A stretch of 64,000 nucleotides of DNA from Burkholderiaceae bacterium (GCA_004299095.1 SCQQ01000094.1:30461-94460); one strand, 5' to 3'. Numbered from the stretch's first letter, positions 18,948-32,968 are shown. Notes: generated from the letters alone by a model not told the origin. A program made the numbers and translations.

Positions 18948-20156
18948 CTACCTTTTGCCGTCAGCCGCTTCGGCGTCCACCGCCTGCTGCACGGTCTTGT
19001 ACAGCGCTTCACGTTGCGCCGACGCTTCGTGATCGCTCGCGGTCGGCCAGTCGGAGTCCGTGACGATCACCAACTGGCGCTTGGGGTCGATGAAAATCCC
19101 TTGGCCGAAAATGCCGCGCGCGGCAAAGCTGCCGTCGTCGTACGTCCACCACAGATAGCCGTAGCCGCGCCCGGGCTGACCGATGTCGGCTTCCTTGCGC
19201 GTGGCGGCGGCGAACCACCCGTCCGGCACGACACTCTGGCCGTTCACTTTGGCGCCGTCCAGGATGAATTCACCAAAGCGCGCAAAGTCGCGCGGGCTGG
19301 CCTGCAGGCAGCAGCCGCTGATCTCCTTGCCCGATTTGCTCAGGATCCAGGTCGCTTTCTGCTCCATTCCCGCGGGCTGCCAAATCTTTTCCTGCAGGTA
19401 TTGCGCCAGCGGCTTGCCGGTGGCCGCAATCAGCATCACGCCGACCAGGTTGGTTTCGCCGGTGCTGTAGTGCCAGCGCGTGCCGGGTGGTGCGGCACGC
19501 GGCAGGCGACGCATGTAACTCACCAGCGCGTCCACGCCGGGTTCAGGCACGTGGTTGTTGAAGCGCGCCACGTCCGAATGCGGATCGCTGTAGTTCTCGT
19601 TCCACTGCACGCCCGAGGTCATGGTGAGCAACTGGCGCACGCTCACGTCGTCATAGGCTGAACCTTTCATGTCGGGCAAGTAGGCGCTGACCTTGTCGTC
19701 CATGCTCTTGATGTAGCCATCCTTGAGCGCCGCGCCGACCAGTGTGGACGTGAAGGACTTGGCGACCGAAAAACTGGTCCAGCGCCCGCTGCCGTCGAAT
19801 CCCAGACCGTAGCGCTCCAGCCGCAGCCGGCCGCCCTGCACGATGAGCAGCGCCGCGGCATGCTGGCTGGCCATGTAGGCGTCCACGTCCAACGGCAGCT
19901 TGAGCGGCGCGCCCACGGGCAGCGGCCGTGCCGCGACGCCGGGCAATGCCGTGTGCCACTTGGCCAACAACGGAATGCGGTCCATGGCGCGAAACGCTGC
20001 ATCGCGCTGTGTCTGGTTCCAGAACAGCAAATCGCGATTGGTCGGGAACGTCGCCAACAGGCCACGCGTTTCCTTGTCCAAGCTGAACCAGCCGAGCGTG
20101 CCGCCCACGACGAGGATCAGTACGAGGCCAAGCAGGATTTTTTTCAGGGTCTTCAA
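18948..20156 (-). CDS. Serine hydrolase (beta-lactamase-like), membrane-anchored or exported
   Basis: A 402-residue protein with an N-terminal hydrophobic segment (residues 6-23 of MKTLKKILLGLVLILVVGG) that should export or anchor it to the inner membrane facing the periplasm. The nucleophile motif is SVAK in TSFSVAKSFTS, and YSTGETN is the YxN-like motif. It resembles 6-aminohexanoate-dimer hydrolase/EstB-type enzymes (PF00144). It is unrelated in detail to the serine hydrolase at 12205. Substrate unknown; a role in envelope or peptide/ester hydrolysis is inference. Confidence 0.83.
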   Translation of the reverse strand: MKTLKKILLGLVLILVVGGTLGWFSLDKETRGLLATFPTNRDLLFWNQTQRDAAFRAMDRIPLLAKWHTALPGVAARPLPVGAPLKLPLDVDAYMASQHAAALLIVQGGRLRLERYGLGFDGSGRWTSFSVAKSFTSTLVGAALKDGYIKSMDDKVSAYLPDMKGSAYDDVSVRQLLTMTSGVQWNENYSDPHSDVARFNNHVPEPGVDALVSYMRRLPRAAPPGTRWHYSTGETNLVGVMLIAATGKPLAQYLQEKIWQPAGMEQKATWILSKSGKEISGCCLQASPRDFARFGEFILDGAKVNGQSVVPDGWFAAATRKEADIGQPGRGYGYLWWTYDDGSFAARGIFGQGIFIDPKRQLVIVTDSDWPTASDHEASAQREALYKTVQQAVDAEAADGKR

Positions 20157-20271
20157 GAGGCGCTCCGTTGGGATTTTTCTGGGGCGATGGTACGGCAGGG
20201 CATCGGCTCAGCGATCCCGCCAATCCGCATGAGACGCGCGTGATGGCGCATCGCGATGAAAGCGCACGGCC

Positions 20272-20825
20272 ATGCGTGATCCGGTTCGCGCCGCGGCACG
20301 CCAAGGGCTCGAGCATCAATTCGCCGCCGATGCGCGCGGCCGGCCCGGTTATCCGCCGGAATTGCGCGGTTGGCCGCGGCCGGCCCTCGGTCGCGGCTCG
20401 GGCCGGACGGCGCTGACCACGGAACTGCCCGGGCGCTCAAACCGAGCGGCGGGCTCGGCCCGGTGTGGAACGTGCGCAACGGGTCGCTCGGCCGGGCGGC
20501 CGCGCTCACAGGCTTCAGCACGCCGTATGAAGGCGATATACCCCGCGCTTTTACAAGGGCACTTGGCGCCAGGCTTTTCCGCACCCTGCCTTCGGCCCGT
20601 TGCGCGAGACCGTGTTCGAGCAGCGCCACGAGGGCCCGCCTGAGCAGGTCATCGTCGACCGCTTCATGTCGGTGAGCTTTATTGCCGCCCTCCCCGGGAA
20701 TGAGCAGGCCGAGGTGCGCGCGCAGATCCAGGACGCGATCGACCATCATCCGGCGCTGCGGGGCCCATGCGATCGTGGCCTTGCCCCACCACACGCGGGC
20801 GTTCATCGCGCTGCGCCGGCAAGTC
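20272..20825 (+). pseudogene. Decayed class I SAM-dependent methyltransferase
   Basis: Pieces of one methyltransferase occur in order but in different frames. ARGRPGYPPELRGW begins in frame 1 near 20325; LKPSGGLGPVWNVRNGS and TPYEGDIPR follow in frame 3. After an extra GC near 20548 come RFYKGTWRQAFPHPAFGP and FMSVSFIAALPGNEQAEV in frame 2. After another shift near 20763 comes AIVALPHHTRAFIA in frame 3. The SAM-binding motif I region between the first two pieces is missing, a loss of roughly 200 bp compared with intact family members. At least three lesions mean no functional product. It is convergent with kdoO. Confidence 0.82.
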
Positions 20826-20837
20826 GACGGCGACTCG

Positions 20838-21725
20838 TCAGGTCGGGTACGAAATCCCGACCAGCGGCCGCCCCGCCAGGCGGGTGAGGATCGCCAACGG
20901 GCTCGCAGCGCGCGAAGCTTCCCGTCCGGCCGGGAGATGCAAGGTCTGCTCCATCATGAACTGCCCGCTCATGGCGGCATGCACCGTCTGGTCGGAAAAG
21001 CAGACCCAGACGCTGCCGGTGGGGAAGCTCACTTCGGTCTGCGCACCGTTCCTCTGGTAATCGTCGTCGCGCTTCATGCCATCGTGCAACTGCAGCATGT
21101 CGTGGTCGTATTCGCTGCGCAGCGACTTGGTGACGTGCAACGCCTGCAGTGCCCTGGCTTGCCACAGGCGGTAAGGCTTGGCGCGCGGCAGGAATTGGCG
21201 CGCGACCGACTCGAAGTCCGACCCCACGCGCCACACCCGCGGCACGCCGTCCGGGTTGACGTTGGCGAAGACACGCAGGATGCGCTCACCATGGTTGGGG
21301 CGCGTGGGAAACGCATCCACATGCAGGCGTTTGTCGTCGGCGCGCACCGATTGCGCTCGCGTTTCCACCCGCCTGGGACGAAAGCTCGTGGGCGCCACGC
21401 GCAGTGCACCCCTGTATGTCGGGAAAAGGCCTTCCACCAACTGCAGCGCCTGCGCGCGAAAGCGCCCGATCATGGCCTTGAGCACCGCTTGGTCAGCCGC
21501 GCCCTCCGCCGCGCCTTTCAGCACCCCGGCGGCGTCCAGACTGACGTTGCGCGACCCTGCGGCCAGCATGGATTCGCGCAACAGCGACCGCTCGGCCGGC
21601 AGGACTTCGAATGCAAGGCGTGGAAAGAACAGCACCCGGCCGCTCTCCACGGCACCAGTCCAAGCCGGGTCGCCCTGGCCCGGGTGCCAAGTATTCAGGT
21701 CAAGCGAAACAAGGGGTGAATCCAT
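20838..21725 (-). CDS. kdoO: Kdo hydroxylase family protein (Fe(II)/2-oxoglutarate dioxygenase)
   Basis: A 295-residue protein of the family that hydroxylates the outer Kdo of lipopolysaccharide to Ko, as described for Burkholderia and Yersinia KdoO. The iron-binding H-x-D is in LHVDAFPTRP near residue 136, with a distal histidine in SDQTVHAAMSG. It begins one base after the DUF4149 stop, so it is co-transcribed with greA-DUF4149. Together with the LPS-core-like glycosyltransferase nearby this suggests LPS-core tailoring; the exact substrate is inferred. Confidence 0.78.
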   Translation of the reverse strand: MDSPLVSLDLNTWHPGQGDPAWTGAVESGRVLFFPRLAFEVLPAERSLLRESMLAAGSRNVSLDAAGVLKGAAEGAADQAVLKAMIGRFRAQALQLVEGLFPTYRGALRVAPTSFRPRRVETRAQSVRADDKRLHVDAFPTRPNHGERILRVFANVNPDGVPRVWRVGSDFESVARQFLPRAKPYRLWQARALQALHVTKSLRSEYDHDMLQLHDGMKRDDDYQRNGAQTEVSFPTGSVWVCFSDQTVHAAMSGQFMMEQTLHLPAGREASRAASPLAILTRLAGRPLVGISYPT

Positions 21726-21726
21726 G

Positions 21727-22146
21727 TCAAAGCGACTCCCGGCGCGCGCCCAATCGCCACAGCACCGCGCCCGCGCACAGCCATTGAAGCAGAAACAACG
21801 CCACGCCCACGCCGTGCCACATGGGCAATTGCTCGTGCATGCGGATGTGCGGCGCGGCGACGAATTCGATCAACAGCGCAAACAGCATGCCGGCCAGCAC
21901 CGCCATCAGCGTGGTGAGCGCGCGTTCATCGCGCTTTTGAACGATCGAGACCTTGAGAATCAACAGCAGAATCACGCCGCAGCCCATGGCGACCCACAGG
22001 AGTGCGGTGAACAGCCGGGCCGCCATCACGCCGGCCAAGGCAGTCGAAGGCAGGTAGCGAAACAGCAGCGGCGCTGCCAGCCCGCAAATGGCCGTGATTG
22101 CGCCCCACCAGAGGGCAGCCGCAAAAAGCGCGAGCCGGTCGCGCAT
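21727..22146 (-). CDS. DUF4149 integral membrane protein
   Basis: A 139-residue protein with four predicted transmembrane helices (about residues 8-30, 40-66, 78-98 and 112-131). The family has no known biochemical role. It is a conserved partner of greA in betaproteobacteria, and here its ATG overlaps the greA stop (ATGA), implying translational coupling. Confidence 0.85.
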   Translation of the reverse strand: MRDRLALFAAALWWGAITAICGLAAPLLFRYLPSTALAGVMAARLFTALLWVAMGCGVILLLILKVSIVQKRDERALTTLMAVLAGMLFALLIEFVAAPHIRMHEQLPMWHGVGVALFLLQWLCAGAVLWRLGARRESL

Positions 22147-22622
22147 CAGACGTAGCGCACCGCCACGATTTCGTAGGACTTGACGCCGCCGGGCGCCTGC
22201 ACCTCGGCGGTGTCACCCTCTTCCTTGCCGATGAGCGCGCGCGCGATCGGGCTGGACACGTTGATGCGGCCGTGCTTCAGATCGGCCTCGTCTTCGCCCA
22301 CGATCTGGTAGGTCACGCGCGCAGCGCTCGCTTCTTCTTCCAGCTCCACCGTGGCGCCGAACACCACTTTGCCGCCGGCCTTCAATTCGACCGGATCGAT
22401 GACCAGCGCGGTCGCCAGCTTGCTTTCGATTTCCTTGATACGGCCCTCGATGAAGCCCTGCTTGTCCTTGGCGGCGTCGTATTCGGCGTTCTCGCTCAAA
22501 TCGCCCTGGGCACGCGCTTCGGCGATGGCTTTCACCACCTCGAGCCGGTCCTTGCTTTTCAGGCGGCGCAGTTCCGCCTGCAATTGTTCCGCACCCCGCT
22601 TGGTGATGGGAAGGGTTGCCAT
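22146..22622 (-). CDS. greA: Transcription elongation factor GreA
   Basis: A 158-residue secondary-channel factor that rescues backtracked RNA polymerase. The N-terminal coiled coil carries the tip acids in GDLSENAEYDAAKD, and the C-terminal FKBP-like domain ends GVKSYEIVAVRYV. Start MATLPIT at 22622; the longer frame adds an unrelated leader. A GAGGCA/TGCCTC inverted repeat at 22698-22712 with an embedded CATAAT could be part of its promoter. Confidence 0.96.
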   Translation of the reverse strand: MATLPITKRGAEQLQAELRRLKSKDRLEVVKAIAEARAQGDLSENAEYDAAKDKQGFIEGRIKEIESKLATALVIDPVELKAGGKVVFGATVELEEEASAARVTYQIVGEDEADLKHGRINVSSPIARALIGKEEGDTAEVQAPGGVKSYEIVAVRYV

Positions 22623-22812
22623 GATTGTGCTGACCTGTCTCTTGATTGGGTAACAAAAAAATAGACCGCCGGAGCCCGGGAGCATCGGCAGTCGTTGGAG
22701 GCATTATGCCTCTGAAGTTCCGCGATGAAACGGCGTCTTTTTCGCCCGGCCGGGCAGGCCCACGATGGCGGTGCGCGCGCCGTACCAAGCTGAATCAGCG
22801 GCGCTCCACAGG

Positions 22813-26092
<3,280 letters not shown>

Positions 26093-26100
<8 letters not shown>

Positions 26101-26461
26101 TTGAATCGTTTTCCAACTTTTGAATGAGCGCGTCCAGGCGCTGCCGGGGCATCTTTTTCTGCATCAATTGGAGGAGCCCCTCGCCCTCCACCAACGGCCG
26201 CAGGACGGCGGCCTCGACCGCATGGAACTCGACTTTCCAGTCTGCCAACTGGGCGGCAAATTCCGCGTCGCTCCAGTTCTTCCCCTTGGCCAGAAGGGTC
26301 ACCAGCGGCATTGTTTTCAGGTCCAGAAACGATTTTTTGTAGGGCTTCTGGCTCCAGCGCGCGGCAAACCATTCGCGCTCGGCCGGTGCCAGCGCCAACA
26401 TGCGCTTGGCAATGGCTTTTTCGAGGATGGGGCGTGGGAAAGCAAACAGTTTCATGGTCAT
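26093..26461 (-). CDS. Uncharacterised small protein between carA and carB
   Basis: A 122-residue protein with no domain I can name. It is mainly helical and charged, with basic and acidic patches, Trp in [13 protein letters not shown] and KNWSDAEF, and no signal peptide or membrane segment. The start is uncertain: ATG at 26461 or 26455, or further upstream at 26473. It lies 52 bp after carA and overlaps carB by 8 bp, so it is translated from the carAB transcript. Position suggests a link to carbamoyl phosphate synthase expression or activity, but this is only inference. Confidence 0.7.
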
Positions 26462-26513
26462 AACACGCGCCACTCAGACCGCGGCACGCCGCACGAGCCG
26501 GGTGCGGTGCTCC

Positions 26514-27680
26514 TCAGGCGCGTTTTTCCATCAGACCGATGAAGCGGTCGAACAGATAGTGGATATCTTTCGGACCCGACGACGCTTCCGGGTGGCCCTG
26601 GAAGCAGAACGCCGGCTTGTCCTTGAACTCGAAGCCCTGCAGCGTGCCATCGAACAGGCTCACGTGCGTGACCTCGACGTTGTCGGGCAGCGACTGGGTT
26701 TCCACGGCAAACCCGTGGTTCTGGCTGGTGATGCTCACGCGCCCGGTCGCCATGTCACGCACCGGGTGGTTGGTGCCGTGGTGGCTGTTGTCCATCTTGA
26801 AAGTCCTGGCGCCAATCGCCAGCCCCATCAACTGGTGCCCGAGGCAGATGCCGAACGTCGGCGTGCCGCTCGCCACGATGTCGCGCACCGCCTTGATGGC
26901 GTAGTCGCAGGCATCCGGATCGCCCGGACCGTTGGAGAGAAAAACGCCGTCGGGCTGGCGCGCCAGCACATCGGCGGCCGGCGTTTCGGCAGGTACCACG
27001 GTGATCTCGCAACCGCGCTCGGCCAGCAGGCGCAGGATGTTGCGCTTGACGCCGAAGTCGTAGGCCACCACCTTGAAGCGCTTTTCGGTCTGCTGGCCGT
27101 AGCCTTGGCCACGCGCCCAGGTGGTTTCGGTCCATGCGTACGGCTTCTTGGTCGTCACCACTTTGGCCAAGTCGAGCCCCGCCATGGGCGGCGTGGCCCG
27201 TGCCGCGGCCAGCGCCCGGTCGATGCGCTCCTGCGTCGGCTGCTCGCCTGCCTTCAGGCCGATGATGGCGCCGTTCTGCGCGCCGTGGTCACGCAGCAGG
27301 CGCGTGAGCCGGCGCGTGTCGATGCCGGCGATGGCCACGATATGGCCGGCCTTCAGGTAATCGCTCAAGCCCTGGTCGGCGCGCCAGTTGCTGTAGCGCA
27401 GCGGCAAATCCTTGATCACCAGGCCCGCCACCTGAATATGGCCCGATTCGACGTCTTCGAGGTTGGTGCCGCAGTTGCCGATGTGCGGATAGGTGAGCGT
27501 GACGATTTGCTGGCAATAGCTCGGGTCGGTCAGGATTTCCTGGTAACCCGTCATGGCGGTGTTAAACACCACTTCGCCGACTGTCTGGCCGTTTGCACCG
27601 ATGGATTCACCGATGAAAACGTGACCGTCGGCCAGCGCGAGAATGGCCGCTGGAAAGCGTGCGGCGAGAGAAGAAAGCAC
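26514..27680 (-). CDS. carA: Carbamoyl-phosphate synthase small (glutaminase) subunit
   Basis: A 388-residue class I glutamine amidotransferase that releases ammonia for CarB. The C-terminal domain has the nucleophile cysteine in [14 protein letters not shown] and the His-Glu pair in [12 protein letters not shown]; the N-terminal small domain starts [15 protein letters not shown]. First gene of the car operon, with a leader of about 115 nt from a perfect TATAAT. Confidence 0.97.
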   Translation of the reverse strand: MLSSLAARFPAAILALADGHVFIGESIGANGQTVGEVVFNTAMTGYQEILTDPSYCQQIVTLTYPHIGNCGTNLEDVESGHIQVAGLVIKDLPLRYSNWRADQGLSDYLKAGHIVAIAGIDTRRLTRLLRDHGAQNGAIIGLKAGEQPTQERIDRALAAARATPPMAGLDLAKVVTTKKPYAWTETTWARGQGYGQQTEKRFKVVAYDFGVKRNILRLLAERGCEITVVPAETPAADVLARQPDGVFLSNGPGDPDACDYAIKAVRDIVASGTPTFGICLGHQLMGLAIGARTFKMDNSHHGTNHPVRDMATGRVSITSQNHGFAVETQSLPDNVEVTHVSLFDGTLQGFEFKDKPAFCFQGHPEASSGPKDIHYLFDRFIGLMEKRA

Positions 27681-27803
27681 GAAGCTCCTCCGATGAGTGG
27701 CTCGCCCGTGCTGGCAGCGTCACGACCGTGTCGCGGCGGCCCTTCAACCAAAAATCACGTGAGTGGTGCAGCCGTGGCGACGCTGTTTCGTTGAAAGCCT
27801 CTC

Positions 27804-27809
27804 ATTATA
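27804..27809 (-). promoter_or_regulatory. Predicted -10 box of the carA promoter
   Basis: A perfect TATAAT on the minus strand, about 125 bp before the carA ATG. The -35 region about 17 bp further upstream is weak, which would suit an activated or regulated promoter. The leader of roughly 115 nt leaves room for pyrimidine- or arginine-dependent control, known for car operons in other bacteria but not shown here. Confidence 0.5.
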
Positions 27810-27872
27810 TTGAGGTTTTTGCTGGGCAGCGGCGAAAGCGGAGCCGCGCAGCCGGCCGCCGCAGGCTCACCC

Positions 27873-28655
27873 TTACGATCCGTGCGCCGCAGCACTGGCA
27901 TGCAGGCAAATCGCGGCCGCGGCGGCCACATTCAGCGACTCTTCACCGCCCGGTTGCGCGATCCGGACGACCTGCGCCGTGCGTGCCATCAATTCGGCCG
28001 CAACCCCCTGCCCTTCGTTGCCCAGAATCCAGGCGCACGGCCATGGCAGCGCGGCCTCGTGCAACAGCGCGCCCCGGTGCGAACTGGTCGAGAGCAGGGG
28101 CACGGACAGCACGCTCAGATCGACCGCGCCGAGTCCTTCGACCAAATGGAGGCCGAAGTGCGCTCCCATGCCGGCACGCAACACCTTGGGTGAGCCCAGC
28201 GCCGCGGTGCCGGCAAGCGCCAGCACCTGCTTGAAACCAAAAGCCGCGGCACTGCGCAAGATGGAACCGACGTTGCCGGCATCCTGGATGCGATCGAGCA
28301 CGACGCTGGCCACCCCCGGCTGTATCGTCGGTTGCTCCGGCCATGCCAGCACGAACGCCATGGGCGCGGGCGATTTCAAGCCGCTGATGGTGGCCATCAG
28401 CGCATCGCTCACCAGCACGGTGTCGGCCGCCGCGTCGCGCAGGTCGGGAGGTGTTGCGAGCCAAAACGATTCGGCAAACACCGCCTGCAGCGGCTTCCAG
28501 CCGCGCGCCAGCGCGGCGCGGCACAGGTGATCGCCTTCCACCCAGATGCGGCTCTGCCGCCGGTACGCATCATGGGTCTGCACCAGTTGGCGCCACGCCT
28601 TCACCTGGGGATTGGCATGGGACCGGATGACGCGCGGAACCACGGGGCCGGTCAT
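27873..28655 (-). CDS. TrmH/SpoU-family RNA 2'-O-methyltransferase
   Basis: A 260-residue SPOUT methyltransferase. It has an N-terminal substrate-binding domain (about 1-95), then the SpoU core with [32 protein letters not shown] and [20 protein letters not shown], which form the trefoil knot. It probably modifies rRNA or tRNA; the exact nucleotide cannot be assigned. The ATG overlaps the rnhB stop (ATGA), and the position after rnhB is standard in betaproteobacteria. Confidence 0.88.
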   Translation of the reverse strand: MTGPVVPRVIRSHANPQVKAWRQLVQTHDAYRRQSRIWVEGDHLCRAALARGWKPLQAVFAESFWLATPPDLRDAAADTVLVSDALMATISGLKSPAPMAFVLAWPEQPTIQPGVASVVLDRIQDAGNVGSILRSAAAFGFKQVLALAGTAALGSPKVLRAGMGAHFGLHLVEGLGAVDLSVLSVPLLSTSSHRGALLHEAALPWPCAWILGNEGQGVAAELMARTAQVVRIAQPGGEESLNVAAAAAICLHASAAAHGS

Positions 28656-29245
28656 GAAGCCTTTCGCGCGGCCGCTGCAACGGGTGCGAACGTGCGACGG
28701 TGCAGCTCGCACGGACCGAAGCGCTGCAGCGCCGCCAAATGGGCCACCGTGCCGTAGCCCTTGTGCGCGGCAAAACCGTATTGCGGCCACTGCCGATCTG
28801 CTTGCACGCACCAGCGGTCGCGGTGCACCTTGGCCAGGATGGACGCCGCGGAAATCGCCGGGATCAGCGCGTCACCATGCACCACCGCTTCGGCCGCCAT
28901 CGTGAGGATGGGCAAGCGGTTGCCGTCCACCAGCACCCCGTTGGGGCGCAGCCGCAGGCCGGCGACGGCGCGCTGCATGGCGAGCAGCGTAGCCTGCAGG
29001 ATGTTGAGGCTGTCGATTTCTTCGATCGACGCCTCGGCAATCGAACAACACAGCGCGCACGCCCGGATTTCGTCGAACAGGCGCTCGCGCTTGCGCGGCG
29101 ACAGTCTCTTGGAATCGGCCAGTCCGGCGATAGGCTCGCGCGGGTTCAGGATCACGGCGGCCGCCACCACCGGCCCGGCCAGCGGTCCACGGCCGGCTTC
29201 GTCCACGCCGGCAACCAGCAGGCCTTTGGTGTCGCGCCAGTTCAT
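28652..29245 (-). CDS. rnhB: Ribonuclease HII
   Basis: A 197-residue enzyme that removes ribonucleotides from DNA and RNA of RNA-DNA hybrids. The DEDD set begins in [16 protein letters not shown], followed by [15 protein letters not shown] and the later aspartate around VLVDGNRLP. Its start overlaps the lpxB stop by four bases and its stop overlaps the methyltransferase start. Confidence 0.95.
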   Translation of the reverse strand: MNWRDTKGLLVAGVDEAGRGPLAGPVVAAAVILNPREPIAGLADSKRLSPRKRERLFDEIRACALCCSIAEASIEEIDSLNILQATLLAMQRAVAGLRLRPNGVLVDGNRLPILTMAAEAVVHGDALIPAISAASILAKVHRDRWCVQADRQWPQYGFAAHKGYGTVAHLAALQRFGPCELHRRTFAPVAAAARKAS

Positions 29246-30471
29246 GCGGACCCGCCCCCGATCAGCGCCTGCATGGCGTCCACCGCGCGCTCGGCCGTCG
29301 GCAGCAGCAACTCGCGGTGCAGTTCGGAAAAGCGCGCCTGCAGCGCTGCCACTTTCGCAGGCGCATCGAGCCAATCCTCCACGGCCTGCGCCAATGCGTC
29401 CGGACTGGCGGCGTCCTGAATCAGCTCGGGAACGGCAAAAGGCGCGTCGACCGGAAAGGCGGCGCCAGGCTGCAGCAACGCACGCGGCGCGCACAGAATG
29501 TTGGGCAGCCCGACCCACGGCAGCAGGCGCTTGCGCCGCATCAGACGGTAGCTGAAATTCGGCATGGCATATGCAATCACCATGGGCACCTTGAAGAGCG
29601 CGGCTTCCAGCGTGGCCGTGCCGCTCGCGATCAAAGCCGCGTCACAAGCAGCCAGGACCTCGTGCGACCGTCCTGCCACGATGTGCAGATGATCGCCCAG
29701 CGCAGCCCGCGCGCCCGTCGCTTCCGCGATCTTGCCGATGCGGCGTTCCAGCCACGGCACCGCCGGCAACGCGAAGTGCAGTCCCGGGCGGCGTTGATGC
29801 AATCGCAGAGACGCCTTGAAAAAGCGCGGCGCGATGTGGTTGATTTCAGCCGCGCGGCTGCCCGGAAGCAGCGCGATCATCGACCCTTGCGCGGACCAAC
29901 CGAGCGCGGCGCGCGCACGCGCGCGGTCAGGCGCCATGGGAATCATTTGCGCCAACGGATGACCCACGTAGGTGGACGCGATGCCATGACCCGCCAGCAG
30001 CGCGGGCTCGAACGGGAACAGGCACAGCACGTGGTCCGCAGCCGCTTTCAGCACCCGCAGGCGCTCCGGCCGCCAGGCCCAGAACGAAGGGCTCACGAAG
30101 TGCAGCGTTTTGATTCCCCGCGTTTTCAGCGCGCGTTCCACGCCGAAATTGAAGTCGGGCGCATCCACGCCGACGAAGAGCGCGGGCCGGCGGCGGCGCA
30201 AGCGTTGAATCAGGCGCCAGCGCAGATACAGCAAGCCGGGCAGCCGCGGCAAGACCTCGGCATAACCGCGCACCGAGAGGCGTTCGATCGCCCACCAGGA
30301 GTCAAACCCGCGTTCAACCATGCGCGGGCCGCCGATGCCGCAGGTGCGCGCTTGCGGCCAGCGCGCATGCATGGCGCCGAGCAGTTGGGCCGCCAGCAAA
30401 TCGCCCGACGCTTCGCCTGCCACCAGCGCCAGTTGGAGTGAATCCGCGGGCGTGTCAGGGATGTTCTGCAT
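29242..30471 (-). CDS. lpxB: Lipid-A-disaccharide synthase
   Basis: A 409-residue GT19 enzyme that joins UDP-diacylglucosamine and lipid X to make the lipid A disaccharide. Recognisable blocks are [40 protein letters not shown] and [13 protein letters not shown]. Start MQNIPDTPA at 30471. It is 159 bp after lpxA, the only sizeable gap in this lpx run. Confidence 0.95.
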   Translation of the reverse strand: MQNIPDTPADSLQLALVAGEASGDLLAAQLLGAMHARWPQARTCGIGGPRMVERGFDSWWAIERLSVRGYAEVLPRLPGLLYLRWRLIQRLRRRRPALFVGVDAPDFNFGVERALKTRGIKTLHFVSPSFWAWRPERLRVLKAAADHVLCLFPFEPALLAGHGIASTYVGHPLAQMIPMAPDRARARAALGWSAQGSMIALLPGSRAAEINHIAPRFFKASLRLHQRRPGLHFALPAVPWLERRIGKIAEATGARAALGDHLHIVAGRSHEVLAACDAALIASGTATLEAALFKVPMVIAYAMPNFSYRLMRRKRLLPWVGLPNILCAPRALLQPGAAFPVDAPFAVPELIQDAASPDALAQAVEDWLDAPAKVAALQARFSELHRELLLPTAERAVDAMQALIGGGSA

Positions 30472-30630
30472 AACCTGACAACACGAAGAAGAAGGTCCGC
30501 CTCTGGCTGGCCTGCGCCCTGCAAGAACTTTTCGCAGGCAATAGCCGGGCTCTTGCCCGCAAAAGCAACGCTGCCGATCGCCGAAGACCAGCGACACGCG
30601 CCACGCGGCAGGTCGTGCAGCTCATTGTTC

Positions 30631-31431
30631 CTAGCGCACGATGCCGCGCGTGGCCGCTGTCAGAAAGTCCTGCATCAACCCGATATCGGCATCCGCGCCT
30701 CCGACCGTGCCGCGCAGCGTTTCGATTTCCGCGCGGCTGTCGTGCAGCGTGAGGCCCTTGCGGTACAGCAAGCGATACATCTGCTTGACCAGGGCGATGC
30801 GCTCGCTGGAAAAACCGCGTCGGCGCAGGCCCTCGGCGTTGATGCTCTGCGCCGCCGCCGGGTTGCCGTTTACGGTCACGAATGGCGGCACGTCCTGCGT
30901 CAGCCGCGCCTGGAACGCCGCCATCGCGTGCGCGCCCACGTGGACGAACTGATGCACGCCGGTCAACCCGCCCAGAAACACCCAGTCGTCCAGATGCACG
31001 TGGCCGGCAAGCTGCACGGCATTGGCCAGGATGAGGTGGCTGCCCAACTGGCAATCGTGCGCGATGTGCACGTACGCCATGATCCAGTTGTCGTTGCCCA
31101 CACGCGTGACGCCCGCGTCCTGTGCCGTGCCGGTGTTGATGGTGACGAATTCGCGGATGGTGTTGCCATCGCCGATTTCCAATCGCGTGGGCTCGCCGCC
31201 GTACTTCTTGTCCTGCGGAATCGCACCGATGCTGGTGAACTGGAAAAACCGGTTGTGGGCGCCGATGCGCGTGTGCCCGTCGACCACGCAATGCGGGCCA
31301 ATCTGCGTTCCTTCGCCGATCCGCACGTGCGGACCGATGAGGCTGTAGGCCCCGACCTGCACGCTCGGGTGCAAGTCGGCCGCGGGATCGACGAGCGCCG
31401 TCGGGTGGATGGCTCCGGGAGAAGCGCTCAT
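30631..31431 (-). CDS. lpxA: UDP-N-acetylglucosamine acyltransferase
   Basis: A 266-residue acyltransferase, first step of lipid A synthesis. The left-handed beta-helix of hexapeptide repeats fills residues 8-190, with the catalytic histidine region [16 protein letters not shown], followed by a helical C-terminus. Start [16 protein letters not shown], 17 bp after the fabZ stop. Confidence 0.96.
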   Translation of the reverse strand: MSASPGAIHPTALVDPAADLHPSVQVGAYSLIGPHVRIGEGTQIGPHCVVDGHTRIGAHNRFFQFTSIGAIPQDKKYGGEPTRLEIGDGNTIREFVTINTGTAQDAGVTRVGNDNWIMAYVHIAHDCQLGSHLILANAVQLAGHVHLDDWVFLGGLTGVHQFVHVGAHAMAAFQARLTQDVPPFVTVNGNPAAAQSINAEGLRRRGFSSERIALVKQMYRLLYRKGLTLHDSRAEIETLRGTVGGADADIGLMQDFLTAATRGIVR

Positions 31432-31448
31432 CGCCGATGCAGCCGCGC

Positions 31449-31892
31449 TCAGCCGACCTCGCGCATGGTGCACATGACGGCGGCTTCGCACGCCACCTCG
31501 TCGTCCACCGTGGCTTTGCAATTGAAGCGATAGAGCAACGCGCGCGCGCGCTCGATCGTGCCGTGCAGGACGAGCTGGTCGCCGGGCTCCACCGGGCGCT
31601 TGAAGCGCGCGCCGTCGATGCCAACGAAATAGAACACCTGGTTGCTTTGCAGCGAGACCTGTTCGACCTCGAACGTGAGCAACGCGCACGCCTGGGCCAT
31701 GGCTTCCAGGATCAGCACCCCCGGCATCACCGGGCGATTGGGGAAGTGGCCGGTAAAAAACGGCTCGTTGATGGTGACGTTCTTGATCGCGCGAATGGTC
31801 TTGGCCTGCACGTCGATGTCCAGCACGCGATCCACCAGCAGGAACGGATAGCGGTGCGGGAGTTTGGTGAGGATTTGGTGGATGTCCATCAT
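31449..31892 (-). CDS. fabZ: 3-hydroxyacyl-ACP dehydratase FabZ
   Basis: A 147-residue hot-dog-fold dehydratase of fatty acid elongation. The catalytic histidine is in [20 protein letters not shown] and the partner Glu lies in the same stretch. [14 protein letters not shown] is the usual N-terminal motif. Start could be either of two adjacent ATGs (31892 or 31889). It lies between lpxD and lpxA, where it shares the 3-hydroxyacyl-ACP substrate pool. Confidence 0.96.
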   Translation of the reverse strand: MMDIHQILTKLPHRYPFLLVDRVLDIDVQAKTIRAIKNVTINEPFFTGHFPNRPVMPGVLILEAMAQACALLTFEVEQVSLQSNQVFYFVGIDGARFKRPVEPGDQLVLHGTIERARALLYRFNCKATVDDEVACEAAVMCTMREVG

Positions 31893-31935
31893 GTCGGGTG
31901 CTGTTCTCGCCGCCTGCGCGCCGCGGCTGGTTATT

Positions 31936-32928
31936 CTATTCAGCGCTGTCGTCGGACTTGGCGTTCAGCGCGCGTTCCAGCCGGCGCACGCGCTCGCGCA
32001 ATCGATACAGGTGCCTGAGCGTGGCCGCATTCTTCTCCCACACGTCGTACTCGTCGACCGGGAAGTAGCCGCTGTAGCGTCCCGGCTTGGTGACGGAGTG
32101 CGTGATCATCGTGGCCGGCATCACGTGCACGTGATCGCAGATCGTGATGTGTCCGGCGATCATGCCCGCTCCCGACACGGTGCAATAGGCGCCGATGTTG
32201 GCGCTGCCCGCCACGCCCACGCAACCCGCCATGGCGGTGTGCTTGCCCACGTGGCAGTTGTGGCCGATCTGGATCAGGTTGTCGAGCTTGACGCCGTCCT
32301 CGATCACGGTGTCATCCAGCGCACCGCGGTCGACGCAGGTGTTGGCGCCGATTTGCACGTCGTCGCCGATGCGCACGGCACCGAACTGTTCGATTTTTTC
32401 CCAGGCGCCATCGTTGGGCGCAAAGCCGAAACCGTCGGCGCCAATCACCGCGCCACTGTGAATGATGCAGCGCGCGCCCAGCACGCAATCGTGGCCGAGC
32501 GTGACGCGCGGCATGAGGATGGTGTGCGCGCCAATGCGCGCGTTGCGGCCTACGAAGCACAGCGCGCCAATGCTCGCGCTGGCGTCGATGTGGGCGCCTT
32601 CTTCCACCACGGCGCTGGGGTGAATGCCGGGCTGCGGACCGTCCCCTCGCACACGGCGAAACAACTGCGTGACCCGCGCGAAATACAGCAGCGGATCGGG
32701 CGCCACGATGCAATCGCGCTGCGCCGCCGCCTGCGCAAGCTGCGGGCCCACGATCACGCAACCCGCTTGCGAGGTGGCGAGTAACGGCGCCAGCTTTTCG
32801 TCGGCCAGGAAACTCAGTTCGGTGGCGCTGGCGCGCTCCAGCGGCGCCAAGCCCGCGATGACGCGATCGGCATCACCATGCAATTCGCCGCCCAGCGCGT
32901 CGATGAGGGCTCGCAGTCGCAGCGTCAT
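31936..32928 (-). CDS. lpxD: UDP-3-O-acylglucosamine N-acyltransferase
   Basis: A 330-residue third-step lipid A acyltransferase. An N-terminal uridine-binding domain (about 1-95) precedes hexapeptide repeats forming a beta-helix; the catalytic histidine is in [16 protein letters not shown] basic C-terminal helix ([16 protein letters not shown]) contacts acyl carrier protein. It lies 40 bp after skp. Confidence 0.96.
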   Translation of the reverse strand: MTLRLRALIDALGGELHGDADRVIAGLAPLERASATELSFLADEKLAPLLATSQAGCVIVGPQLAQAAAQRDCIVAPDPLLYFARVTQLFRRVRGDGPQPGIHPSAVVEEGAHIDASASIGALCFVGRNARIGAHTILMPRVTLGHDCVLGARCIIHSGAVIGADGFGFAPNDGAWEKIEQFGAVRIGDDVQIGANTCVDRGALDDTVIEDGVKLDNLIQIGHNCHVGKHTAMAGCVGVAGSANIGAYCTVSGAGMIAGHITICDHVHVMPATMITHSVTKPGRYSGYFPVDEYDVWEKNAATLRHLYRLRERVRRLERALNAKSDDSAE

Positions 32929-32968
32929 GGTCAGCGCGCCCGCCGGACAAGTGCGGCAGGCCGTTGAA

